64,000 nt of DNA from Mycobacterium asiaticum (lineage in GTDB: Bacteria; Actinomycetota; Actinomycetes; Mycobacteriales; Mycobacteriaceae): positions 1-64,000 of the forward strand of contig NZ_LZKQ01000210.1 in the NCBI RefSeq assembly GCF_001668675.1, in the 5' to 3' direction. Numbering within the stretch: position 1 is the stretch's first letter; every line of letters starts with the position of its first letter. Below, piece by piece: positions 1 through 9,160 of the stretch. The notes under the pieces are model-generated. The model had not been told where the DNA came from. It searched no databases and worked only from the letters and a program-made list of their open reading frames with translations. The position numbers were made by a program, and so were the translations under genes.

Positions 1-2004
<2,004 letters not shown>

Positions 2005-3015
2005 CTAGTCGCCGAACTCGTGCGACCGGAACTTGTGGGTCCCTTCGAGGTCGTCGAGGATGGCGGCCTGCGCGTTCTTGGGCAGGGTGTGCAGGATCTC
2101 GCGCACCCGGGCCTGGCGGCGAGCGACGGCCTTGCGCTCGGGCATGCCGGGGGTAGCGGTGATCTGCGGCGGGACGCCCTCGATCTCCTCGACACCACCG
2201 GCGTGGTGACCGGCGTCGAGCAGGGCCTGCTCCTCGGCCATGGTCGCCTCGTCCTTTTCCTCGGACATGCCGATCGGTCCGATCCGGCGGCCGTTGAGGA
2301 ACTGCCGGACGACGGGCTCGTCGCTGGTCAGCAGCACCTCGCGCGGGCCGAACATGACCAGCTTGCGGCGGAACAGCATGCCCATGTTGTCCGGGACGGT
2401 GCGGGCGATATTGATGTTGTGGGTAACGATCAGCACCGTGGCGTCGATCTGGGCGTTGATGTCGAGGATCAACTGGCTCAGGTAGGCGGTACGGACCGGG
2501 TCCAGACCGGAGTCCGGCTCGTCACAGAGGATGATCTGCGGGTCCATCACCAGGGCGCGGGCCAGGCTGGCGCGCTTGCGCATACCACCGGAGATCTCTC
2601 CGGGGAACTTCTTCTCGTCGCCGCCGAGACCGACCAGGGTCAGCTTCTCCATGACGATGTCACGGATCTCGCCTTCCTTCTTCTTGGTGTGCTCGCGCAG
2701 CGGGAACGCCGCGTTGTCGAACAGGTTCATCGAACCGAACAGGGCGCCGTCCTGGAACATGACGCCGAACAGCGTGCGGATCTCGTAGAGCTCCTTGGCC
2801 GAACACTGCAGGATGTCGGTGCCGTCGATGACAACCGACCCGCGCTCGGGCCGCAACAAACCGATCAGGGACTTCAGGAAAACCGATTTGCCGGTACCCG
2901 ATGGCCCGAGTAGGACGCTGACCTCCCCGGCGGGGATTTCCAGCGTCACGTCTTCCCAAATCCTCGAGGAACCGAAGGACTTCGTGAGTCCATTCACCTC
3001 GATAGCGACGCCCAT
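2005..3015 (-). CDS. mkl: Mkl/MceG, ATPase of Mce lipid importers
   Basis: ABC ATPase of 336 residues that energises Mce complexes importing sterols and fatty acids (known for MceG/Rv0655). Walker A is GPSGTGKS near residue 37, the ABC signature ISGGMRKR, Walker B IILCDEPDSGLDP; a C-terminal extension of about 90 residues, typical of MceG, follows the nucleotide-binding domain. The start is ATG at 3015 with GGAAGGA about six bases upstream. The longer N-terminus given for the M. tuberculosis protein (MRYSDS...) is recognisable upstream here but in another frame, so it is not part of this protein. It sits directly upstream of rpoB on the same strand. Confidence 0.95.
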   Translation of the reverse strand: MGVAIEVNGLTKSFGSSRIWEDVTLEIPAGEVSVLLGPSGTGKSVFLKSLIGLLRPERGSVVIDGTDILQCSAKELYEIRTLFGVMFQDGALFGSMNLFDNAAFPLREHTKKKEGEIRDIVMEKLTLVGLGGDEKKFPGEISGGMRKRASLARALVMDPQIILCDEPDSGLDPVRTAYLSQLILDINAQIDATVLIVTHNINIARTVPDNMGMLFRRKLVMFGPREVLLTSDEPVVRQFLNGRRIGPIGMSEEKDEATMAEEQALLDAGHHAGGVEEIEGVPPQITATPGMPERKAVARRQARVREILHTLPKNAQAAILDDLEGTHKFRSHEFGD

Positions 3016-3073
3016 GGGGAATCCTTCCGTCGACAGTCGTGCCCGCCACCTGCCCTTTTATGTGGCATGAGTC

Positions 3074-3079
3074 ACTGTA
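3074..3079 (-). promoter_or_regulatory. Candidate -10 element of mkl
   Basis: TACAGT on the minus strand (3079-3074) fits TANNNT and would start transcription near 3067, about 50 bases before the mkl ATG. It overlaps the codons that would encode the upstream N-terminal extension annotated in M. tuberculosis. No clear -35 is seen. Confidence 0.35.
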
Positions 3080-3185
3080 GCGCACGCCTGCCACACGGCA
3101 TCAGGGATGCGAACGACAGCGGCAAAAATTGGCCGTCCTGAGATCACGCGGAAGCCCGTACGGCACGACTTATTTGACGCACGTG

Positions 3186-4688
3186 TTAGCCAGTGGGCGC
3201 CCAGTTGCCGTGGAAGCCCATCGGCACCCGCTGGGGCAAGTGGATGGTGGCCACCTGCTCGAGCGACTGCGCGTCCAGCAAAACCAGTTGGCCTTCGTCG
3301 TGGTCGCGGTGATAGCCGAACCCCATCAGGATGCCGTCGTCCTCAGCGCGGGCCGCGGGGTTGGGCACAAAGGACATCTCGCCGAGTAAAAGGCCGGCGT
3401 CGAGCGCAGCAACCTCGCACGACCCGGTCTCATAGTCGTGCTTGTACAGCGCGGTGGACATCTCGGACGCCCCGTTCGAGAGGTAGCCGCCGTCGGTGCC
3501 GATGGCATAGCCGAATCGGTGCCGCCCGCCCAGCAGGCCCTCGTTGATGCGCGGAAACTCCTGCGGGCGATCGTCGCGGCGTTCGCTGGTCACCGCCCCG
3601 GTCGCGAGGTTGATGGTCCAGCGGTCCAGCGTCGGCCGGCTGTCGCCGGGGCCGCGCAGGTCGCGGTCGAACATCCGCGAGTAGCTGACCACATCGAGCA
3701 CCAAAACCTCGGCGCCACCGCGCATCTCGGAGTACGCGTTCAGCGGGTGATAGACGTAACACGGCTCGATGTCGAACCAGCGGATGTCCTTGTTGCCGCC
3801 CTCGCGCGGCATGACTCCGATGCGCGCCGGGTAGTCGGGATTCCAGCGGTAGGGCATCCGGCTGATCGGCTCGCGATTGTTGTTGATCATCGTGATCACC
3901 GGACTGGGAACCCGGACGCGTCCGATCAATGACTGCATCACGAGCCGGGCCGGCAAACTCAACCAACGCGGCACGTTCGTCGGCATCACCTGCACGGGAT
4001 CGAACGTCACCGGCAGGTCGTAGATCACCACGTATTTGTCGGTCAGGGAGAAATCGTGCATCATCGGCGACCCCGACACCTCGATGTCGACGGTGCGACG
4101 AGCCCGTCCCGAGGTGTCGATCACCGAGTACTGCACGGTCCGCCCGCGGGTGAACGCGTAAGACACCGCATGCAATTCGCCGGTGCGGGGATCGCGGTGC
4201 GGATGGGCGGTGTAGCCCCCGGACAGGGTGCCGTCGAAGTCGCACGGCCCGTCGGTGTCCAGCTCCTCGGTCAGCCGGTAATTCGCCCCGCCCCCCTCGA
4301 CGAGCGCAAGCGTTTGACCGGCGTGTTCCAGCACGTTGGTGTTGGGGCCGACGGAGAGCATCCCGGCGCGCGGGTTCAGCCCTTGGGGCGCCGGCTCATG
4401 CAATGCTCTGCACACGTGCGCGGTGCGCACCCAGCGGTTGCGATACCAGAGGGCCTGCCCGTCGCGCAGCGCGACCCCGTGCACCATGCCGTCACCGCTG
4501 AACCAGTGGTAGACCGCTGGGTCCACCTCGGCGACGGGGTTCGGCCCGTTGCGCAGGTAGCGGCCGTCGAGGTGTTCGGGGATGCGTCCGGTGACGCGCA
4601 GATCGTGCGCGGTGACTTCCGCGCTCACCGGCGCCAGGAAGTCCTCGAGGTACGGGTTGCCGGGCTTCGCGGCTGTCGTGGTCGCCAT
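3186..4688 (-). CDS. Carotenoid/apocarotenoid cleavage oxygenase
   Basis: Non-haem iron dioxygenase of the carotenoid cleavage family (RPE65 fold), 500 residues, orthologous by context to M. tuberculosis Rv0654. The four iron-binding histidines of the family can be placed in YTAHPHRDP, SPMMHDFSL, CYVYHPLNAY and MGFHGNWAPT near the C-terminus. The N-terminus RYLRNGPNP is also a family hallmark. It would split carotenoids or apocarotenoids (retinoid-like products) in the cytosol. The gene is divergent from a TetR regulator, with a perfect 13-base palindrome 12 bases upstream of its ATG, so TetR control is likely. It is followed, on the same strand, by mkl after 170 bases. Confidence 0.93.
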   Translation of the reverse strand: MATTTAAKPGNPYLEDFLAPVSAEVTAHDLRVTGRIPEHLDGRYLRNGPNPVAEVDPAVYHWFSGDGMVHGVALRDGQALWYRNRWVRTAHVCRALHEPAPQGLNPRAGMLSVGPNTNVLEHAGQTLALVEGGGANYRLTEELDTDGPCDFDGTLSGGYTAHPHRDPRTGELHAVSYAFTRGRTVQYSVIDTSGRARRTVDIEVSGSPMMHDFSLTDKYVVIYDLPVTFDPVQVMPTNVPRWLSLPARLVMQSLIGRVRVPSPVITMINNNREPISRMPYRWNPDYPARIGVMPREGGNKDIRWFDIEPCYVYHPLNAYSEMRGGAEVLVLDVVSYSRMFDRDLRGPGDSRPTLDRWTINLATGAVTSERRDDRPQEFPRINEGLLGGRHRFGYAIGTDGGYLSNGASEMSTALYKHDYETGSCEVAALDAGLLLGEMSFVPNPAARAEDDGILMGFGYHRDHDEGQLVLLDAQSLEQVATIHLPQRVPMGFHGNWAPTG

Positions 4689-4700
4689 GGCTGAGCTCCT

Positions 4701-4713
4701 ATAACATTGTTAT
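4701..4713. promoter_or_regulatory. Palindromic operator candidate between CCO and TetR
   Basis: ATAACA-T-TGTTAT is a perfect inverted repeat with six-base arms and a single central base, AT-rich in a GC-rich setting. It lies between the divergent starts of the carotenoid oxygenase (4688) and the TetR gene (4760), where an autoregulatory TetR operator is expected. Confidence 0.6.
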
Positions 4714-4759
4714 TTCGGCGTTATTGGCACGCTACGCTTCCGATGGGAAGATGGCAACG

Positions 4760-5431
4760 ATGACTTCAGACGTTCAGCGCAGCGTTCGGGAGGAGATGCT
4801 GCACGCCGCGGTCGGCCTGCTGGATGAGCACGGGCCCGACGCCCTGCAGACGCGCAAGGTGGCCGGCGCCGCAGGGACCTCCACGATGGCGGTGTACACC
4901 CACTTCGGCGGGATGCGCGGGCTGATCGCCGAGATGGCCGAGGAGGGACTGCGGCAGTTCGACGCCGCGCTGACGGTGCCGCAGACCGACGACCCGGTCG
5001 CCGATCTATTCGTCGTCGGTGCGGCCTACCGCCGCTACGCCATCCGGCGCCCGCACATGTACCGGCTGATGTTCGGCAGCACCAGCGCACACGGCATCAA
5101 CGCGCCCGCCCATAACGTCCTGACACTGACGGTCGCCGAGATCGAGCGGCGCCACCCCAGCTTCGCCCACGTGGTGCGCGGGGTGCATCGGTGCATGCTG
5201 GCCGGCCGAATCACCGTGGGCGCCCCCGACGACGATGCGTCCGTCGTGGCCACCGCGGCCCAGTTCTGGGCGCTGATCCACGGGTTCGTCATGCTGGAAC
5301 TGGCCGGCTACTACGGTGACGACGACTCGGCGGTCGTACCGGTGCTTACCGCGATGACTACGAATCTGCTTGCCGCCCTTGGGGATTCACCCGAGCGAGT
5401 GGCGCAGTCGCTGCAGTTGGCCAGGCGCTGA
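4760..5431 (+). CDS. TetR/AcrR family regulator
   Basis: DNA-binding repressor of 223 residues, orthologous by position to Rv0653c. The N-terminal helix-turn-helix is seen at about residues 10-55, with the family pattern TRKVAGAAGTSTMAVYTHFG; the C-terminal part is a ligand-binding/dimer domain (TetR_C-like, with the RYAIRRPHMYRLMFG stretch). I chose ATG 4760 because GGGAAG (4746-4751) lies at proper distance from it but abuts the ATG at 4751; a TTG at 4724 is in frame but would overlap the operator region. It is divergent from the carotenoid oxygenase and likely represses it and itself; the ligand is unknown, an apocarotenoid being a guess from context. Confidence 0.9.
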   Translation: MTSDVQRSVREEMLHAAVGLLDEHGPDALQTRKVAGAAGTSTMAVYTHFGGMRGLIAEMAEEGLRQFDAALTVPQTDDPVADLFVVGAAYRRYAIRRPHMYRLMFGSTSAHGINAPAHNVLTLTVAEIERRHPSFAHVVRGVHRCMLAGRITVGAPDDDASVVATAAQFWALIHGFVMLELAGYYGDDDSAVVPVLTAMTTNLLAALGDSPERVAQSLQLARR

Positions 5432-5440
5432 ACGCGCGAA

Positions 5441-5467
5441 ACCCCCGGGACGGCGGTCCCGGGGGGT
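5441..5467. terminator. Strong hairpin between TetR gene and rplL
   Basis: Arms ACCCCCGGGAC (5441-5451) and GTCCCGGGGGGT (5456-5467) pair almost perfectly around a four-base loop. It lies between the convergent ends of the TetR gene (5431) and rplL (5482), so it can serve both strands. There is no T-run, as is common in mycobacteria. Confidence 0.6.
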
Positions 5468-5481
5468 CTGCGCGCAGTGAC

Positions 5482-5877
5482 TTACTTGACGGTGACGGTG
5501 GCGCCGGCGGCCTCGAGCTTGGCCTTGGCCTCGTCGGCGGCCTCCTTGGCCACCTTCTCCAGCAGCGGCTTGGGCGCGCCGTCGACCAGGTCCTTGGCCT
5601 CCTTGAGGCCGAGGCCGGAGACGATCTCGCGGACCACCTTGATGACGCCGATCTTCTTGTCACCGGCGGCCTCGAGGATCACGTCGAACTCCGACTGCTC
5701 CTCGGCGGCCTCGGCGGGCGCACCACCGGCGGCGCCACCACCGGCGGCGGCAACGGCGACCGGGGCGGCCGCGGTGACCTCGAAGGTCTCCTCGAACTTC
5801 TTCACGAAGTCGGAGAGCTCCAGCAGGGTCATTTCCTTGAAGGCGTCGAGCAGGTCGTCGGTAGACATCTTTGCCAT
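5482..5877 (-). CDS. rplL: 50S ribosomal protein L7/L12
   Basis: Ribosomal stalk protein of 131 residues that recruits translation factors. It shows the N-terminal dimer domain ([21 protein letters not shown]), the Ala/Gly-rich hinge ([18 protein letters not shown]) and the C-terminal factor-binding domain with [21 protein letters not shown]. Length matches the family. The gene follows rplJ after 46 bases on the same strand and is co-transcribed with it. A strong hairpin lies just beyond its stop. Confidence 0.98.
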   Translation of the reverse strand: MAKMSTDDLLDAFKEMTLLELSDFVKKFEETFEVTAAAPVAVAAAGGGAAGGAPAEAAEEQSEFDVILEAAGDKKIGVIKVVREIVSGLGLKEAKDLVDGAPKPLLEKVAKEAADEAKAKLEAAGATVTVK

Positions 5878-5923
5878 GGGTATGGGTCCTTCCTTGTTTT
5901 TTCCAGGTTCCGGGGGTGGTTTG

Positions 5924-6544
5924 TTATTCGGCTTCGACCGGGGTTTCCGGCGCTCCAGTGGGTGTTTCCGACGCTGGTTCTCCGGCGGCCTCCGCGGCGG
6001 GCGCAGGCTCTGCCGGAGCGGCCTGCCCCTCTGCGGCCTTCTTCTCTTGCAGGGCGGCCGCGAGGCGGGCGACCTGCGACGCCGGAGCGTTGAACAGCCC
6101 GGCCGCCTTGGCCAGGTTGCCCTTCATCGCGCCCGCCAGCTTGGCCAGCAGCACCTCGCGCGACTCGAGGTCGGCGATGCGCTCGACTTCGGCGACCGTC
6201 AACGCCCGGCCGTCCATGTAGCCGCCCTTGATGACCAGCGCCTTGTGGTCCTTGGCGAAGGTCTTGATGGCCTTGGCGGCGTCGACCGGTTCCCCGCTGA
6301 CGAACGCGATGGCCGTCGGGCCGGCGAAGAGCTCGTCGAGCCCCTCGACCCCGGCCTCCGAGGCCGCGCGCTTGACCAGCGTGTTCTTGGCCACCGAGTA
6401 GGTGGCCGCCCCACCCAGCGAGCGCCGCAGCTCAGCCAGGTTGGCGACGGTCAGACCGCGGTACTCCGTGATCAGGGTCGCGGTCGCTTCCTTGAACTGC
6501 TCGGCAATGTCTGCAACGGCGGCGGCCTTGTCAGCCCTGGCCAT
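5924..6544 (-). CDS. rplJ: 50S ribosomal protein L10
   Basis: L10 anchors L7/L12 dimers on the ribosome and, in many bacteria, represses its own mRNA. The 206-residue product carries the rRNA-binding half ([34 protein letters not shown]) and the helix binding L7/L12; an Ala/Pro/Glu-rich tail of about 40 residues (after [12 protein letters not shown]) is typical for mycobacteria. The start is ATG 6544 with a perfect AGGAGGT just upstream. A leader of roughly 200 bases with a stem-loop lies before it. Confidence 0.98.
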   Translation of the reverse strand: MARADKAAAVADIAEQFKEATATLITEYRGLTVANLAELRRSLGGAATYSVAKNTLVKRAASEAGVEGLDELFAGPTAIAFVSGEPVDAAKAIKTFAKDHKALVIKGGYMDGRALTVAEVERIADLESREVLLAKLAGAMKGNLAKAAGLFNAPASQVARLAAALQEKKAAEGQAAPAEPAPAAEAAGEPASETPTGAPETPVEAE

Positions 6545-6746
6545 GCCTACCTCCTGAAGTGAAAGTCAATGCGACGTGTCGTCTCGATTCCCCGAAGAAC
6601 GACGAACGCCCCGGCGCAGAAGCGGCCGGGGCGTGAAAAGACGCCGACGCGGGCCGGCGCTGATGCCTCGTCCTCCTGCGTGGGCCGCCGGGATGCTCCC
6701 GGACCTTCAACCGATTGCTCGGTGACCGACGGTCTTCGGTGGATCG
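6545..6746 (-). promoter_or_regulatory. rplJ leader with stem-loop (possible L10 autoregulation site)
   Basis: The region between the predicted transcription start and the rplJ ATG has no gene. A perfect ten-base stem, ACGCCCCGGC paired with GCCGGGGCGT (6606-6615 and 6625-6634) around nine bases, is followed by a U-rich stretch before the ribosome-binding site. L10(L12) complexes bind such leaders in other bacteria; here this is inference from position and folding. Confidence 0.5.
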
Positions 6747-6752
6747 GCTAAC

Positions 6753-6782
6753 ACAATAGCGTGGCCCCGCGCGATCAGCCAA
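6753..6782 (-). promoter_or_regulatory. Probable SigA-type promoter of rplJ-rplL
   Basis: On the minus strand -35 TTGGCT (6782-6777), an 18-base spacer and -10 TATTGT (6758-6753). The -10 hexamer is identical to that predicted for rpoB. Start of transcription would be near 6746. Confidence 0.55.
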
Positions 6783-6792
6783 AACGGCCGCC

Positions 6793-7233
6793 TCAGGTAA
6801 CGGCGAGGGCCAGCAGGACGAACACCGCCAGCAGCAGGATCACCCGAGCGCGGTGCCGTCGATCCCAGCGGGCGGCGAGCTCGCGGGAGAGCTCACCGGT
6901 GCTCGGCCATTTCGCGATGCGGTTGTTGATCGGCACCAGCAGGGTCACCGTCAGCAGTATCACCGCGGCCATCAGGCCGGCGGCGATGCCGCACAACCAG
7001 TCGCGCTGCTCGCCGCGCTCCTGCACTGCGAGGGCGGCCACCACCAGCAGGACGACGGCGTACCAGAACGGCATCGTCGTGCCCAGCGCTCGCGCGGCAC
7101 CGCCGCGGGCCGCGCGGAAGCCGTCGTCGGGCAGCCGCGCAATGAGCGGGTGGAAGAAGACCGCGACCCCCAGCTCCACGCCGACCAACAGTCCGGTGAT
7201 CACAACCGCGAGCGCGTCGATGCTGTTGTTCAT
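6793..7233 (-). CDS. DUF1772-type four-helix membrane protein
   Basis: Small integral membrane protein of 146 residues with four hydrophobic segments (about residues 8-28, 55-72, 82-102, 128-146 from ATG 7233) and the pattern of the DUF1772/anthrone-oxygenase-like family: GLLVGVELGVAVFFHPLIARLP in the first helix and PINNRIAKWP before the last. Members are often oxidoreductases or of unknown role in the membrane. An in-frame TTG at 7269 would add 12 residues; the ATG is preferred. It is divergent from a HxlR regulator with a palindrome between them, the usual arrangement for a HxlR-controlled target gene. Confidence 0.75.
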   Translation of the reverse strand: MNNSIDALAVVITGLLVGVELGVAVFFHPLIARLPDDGFRAARGGAARALGTTMPFWYAVVLLVVAALAVQERGEQRDWLCGIAAGLMAAVILLTVTLLVPINNRIAKWPSTGELSRELAARWDRRHRARVILLLAVFVLLALAVT

Positions 7234-7273
7234 GGCAACGACACTGGCGGTTATGCTGCCAAATATCAAGGTA

Positions 7274-7289
7274 CTGACAAATTAGTCAG
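7274..7289. promoter_or_regulatory. HxlR operator candidate
   Basis: CTGAC and GTCAG (7274-7278, 7285-7289) form an inverted repeat around AAATTA within TACTGACAAATTAGTCAG. The TACT...AGT layout fits HxlR/MarR-like operators. It sits just before the HxlR gene and between it and the DUF1772 gene. Confidence 0.5.
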
Positions 7290-7300
7290 CGGAGGTGCTC

Positions 7301-7630
7301 GTGGCCGTATCCAAGAAGGAAGTCAGCGACTGCCCGATCGACGCGGCGCTGTCGGTGATCGACGGCCGCTGGAAGGGCACCATCCTGTGGCGGCTGTGCG
7401 ACGGCCCCATGCGCACCGCCGAGCTGCGGCGCAGCATTCCCGGCATCACCGAGCGCATGCTCATCCGGCACCTGCATGAACTGGTCGACGCCGGGATCAT
7501 CGAGCGCCACGACGCGCGCACGGTGCCGCCGTGCGTGCATTATTCGATTTCCGAATACGGCAGGACGCTGGGCCCGGTGCTGGCGAGCCTGTGCGACTGG
7601 GGCCGAAAGCACATGCAGCGGGTCAGCTGA
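7301..7630 (+). CDS. HxlR family transcriptional regulator
   Basis: Winged-helix regulator of 109 residues. The family hallmark CPIDAALSVIDGRWKGTILW includes the single conserved N-terminal cysteine that acts as a redox or aldehyde sensor in several HxlR proteins; ELRRSIPGITERMLIRHLHEL is the recognition part and the wing ends HYSISEYGRTLGPVL. GTG 7301 is preferred over GTG 7295 because CGGAGG ends at about 7294, giving a workable spacing. It likely controls itself and the divergent DUF1772 gene. Its end overlaps the end of the convergent ROK kinase gene by eight bases. Confidence 0.88.
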   Translation: MAVSKKEVSDCPIDAALSVIDGRWKGTILWRLCDGPMRTAELRRSIPGITERMLIRHLHELVDAGIIERHDARTVPPCVHYSISEYGRTLGPVLASLCDWGRKHMQRVS

Positions 7631-8537
7631 GGCCCGCAAGCCGGGCCGCGCCGATCAGCCCGGCGTCACCGCCGAGCTCGCCCGGCACCACGCGCAATCC
7701 GGACAAGAAGTCCAGGCCGGCGTATTCGGCGAGCTTCGCCCGCAGCGGGTCGAAGAGCAGCGGCCCGGATTTGGCGACGCCTCCCCCGATCACCACGAGA
7801 TCCAGGTCACACACCGCGCCGACCGAGGCGATCGTCGCGGCCAGCGCGTTGGCCCCGTGGTGGAATGCCTGCTGGGCCAACGGGTCTCCGGCCACCGCCG
7901 CGGCGGCCAGGTCGCTGGCGCCGGCGCCGGACGGCGCTGACCAACCGTTCTCTCGCGCCCGGCGCACCATCCACGGCCCGGAGGCGACGGTCTCCACGCA
8001 ACCGTGACCACCGCAGGCGCAGGGCCGGCCGTCCAGTTCGACCACCACGTGCCCGACGTGACCGGCGTTGCCGGTGCGCCCCGAGTATGGGGCGCCGTCG
8101 AACACCAGTCCGCCGCCCACCCCGGTGGAGACCACCATGCCCAGCATGAATTGGGCGTCCGCGTCTCTCCCCGCTCCAATCCAGTGCTCCGCCAGGGCCA
8201 TACAGACGCCGTCACCGGCCAGCACCACGGGTAGTCCGGGCACCGCCGCGGCGACCCTGTCGCGCAACGGAAAATGGTCCCAGCTCGCGATGTTGATCGG
8301 ACTGACGGCTCCGCCGCGCAGATCGATCGGCCCGGCCGACGCGATCCCGACGGCGCCGACCGGAGAGTCCGCGGCCTGCAGCGCGTCGGTGATCATCGCT
8401 TCGACGACGGCCCAGACGTCCTCGGCGGCGGGCGTGATCGGTGTGGGGCGCACGGCGGTGTACACCAGCTTTCCACCCGAATCCGCGAGCGCGACAGCGA
8501 TTTTGGTGCCGCCGATGTCCAGGCAGAGGGTGAGCAT
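7623..8537 (-). CDS. ROK family sugar kinase (glucokinase-like)
   Basis: Cytosolic sugar kinase of 304 residues, the Rv0650 counterpart. N-terminal phosphate-1 motif CLDIGGTKIAVAL, phosphate-2 region VVSTGVGGGLVFDG, the ROK zinc motif GHVVVELDGRPCACGGHGCVE (His plus three Cys) and the adenosine motif VVIGGGVAKSG. The start is ATG 8537, giving MLTLCLDIGGTK; longer readings have no family match. It follows the FabD2-like gene after five bases, in an operon with the alpha-mannosidase, so phosphorylation of mannose or glucose released by that enzyme is a reasonable inference. Confidence 0.9.
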   Translation of the reverse strand: MLTLCLDIGGTKIAVALADSGGKLVYTAVRPTPITPAAEDVWAVVEAMITDALQAADSPVGAVGIASAGPIDLRGGAVSPINIASWDHFPLRDRVAAAVPGLPVVLAGDGVCMALAEHWIGAGRDADAQFMLGMVVSTGVGGGLVFDGAPYSGRTGNAGHVGHVVVELDGRPCACGGHGCVETVASGPWMVRRARENGWSAPSGAGASDLAAAAVAGDPLAQQAFHHGANALAATIASVGAVCDLDLVVIGGGVAKSGPLLFDPLRAKLAEYAGLDFLSGLRVVPGELGGDAGLIGAARLAGLS

Positions 8538-8542
8538 GGCGC

Positions 8543-9160
8543 TCAGTGCCGGTGGGTGTTGTCGGGTTGGCGAGGGTCGCCGGGATGCTCGTAACCGGGT
8601 GCCAGCTCGACCAGCGCGGCGCGGCGCGCGTCCAGCCAAAGCCGGAAGGCGCGCCGCTGTGCGGCGCCACGCAGATGCCCTTCGATCGCCGATCGCACCT
8701 CGTGCAGCGGTGGTGCCGCTGACGCCGTTGTGCGCCAGCCGTTTTCGCCCTGTTGCGGCGCGGCGAAGCGAAGCGGATTGCGGACGTGATAGGCGGCCAC
8801 ATCGCTGTCGGCAACCCGCACCGCGGCGGTGACCTCGGCAAACAGCGCACGGGCACGCGGGTCGGCCAGCGCGGCCGCGGCGACGCTGCCGATCTCCAGC
8901 CGGGCCGTCACGTCGGGCAGCAACTCGGCCTCGGACGGCGCGCCCCGTCCGCTCAGCCCGCGCGCGGCCACCTCGGCGGCGAGCATCCGCTCGGTGACGA
9001 TCAGTTGGGTCAGCCAGCGCCGCAGTTGGCGGCCCTCGCTGGTGCCGCTGACCGGCAAGCCGGCCGCGAAGCGCGAGGTGCGCAGCCGTGCTTCGGCGTC
9101 GTCGAGCACGCCCACCGCAAGGGGCACCCCGGCAACGGTCGCTATCGGCTCGACGCTCAT
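8543..9160 (-). CDS. FabD2-annotated protein of unknown function
   Basis: The 205-residue product corresponds to M. tuberculosis Rv0649, which is named FabD2 (malonyl-CoA:ACP transacylase). I see no GHSxG active-site motif, no catalytic His pattern and no FabD domain length (about 300), so that function is not supported. What is visible is an Ala/Arg-rich, mostly helical protein; residues 45-75 (LRRWLTQLIVTERMLAAEVAARGL) look like the N-terminal helix of SurA/PrsA-type proteins, which is only a resemblance. Its ATG overlaps the mannosidase TGA as ATGA (9157-9160), so the two are translationally coupled. Confidence 0.8.
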   Translation of the reverse strand: MSVEPIATVAGVPLAVGVLDDAEARLRTSRFAAGLPVSGTSEGRQLRRWLTQLIVTERMLAAEVAARGLSGRGAPSEAELLPDVTARLEIGSVAAAALADPRARALFAEVTAAVRVADSDVAAYHVRNPLRFAAPQQGENGWRTTASAAPPLHEVRSAIEGHLRGAAQRRAFRLWLDARRAALVELAPGYEHPGDPRQPDNTHRH

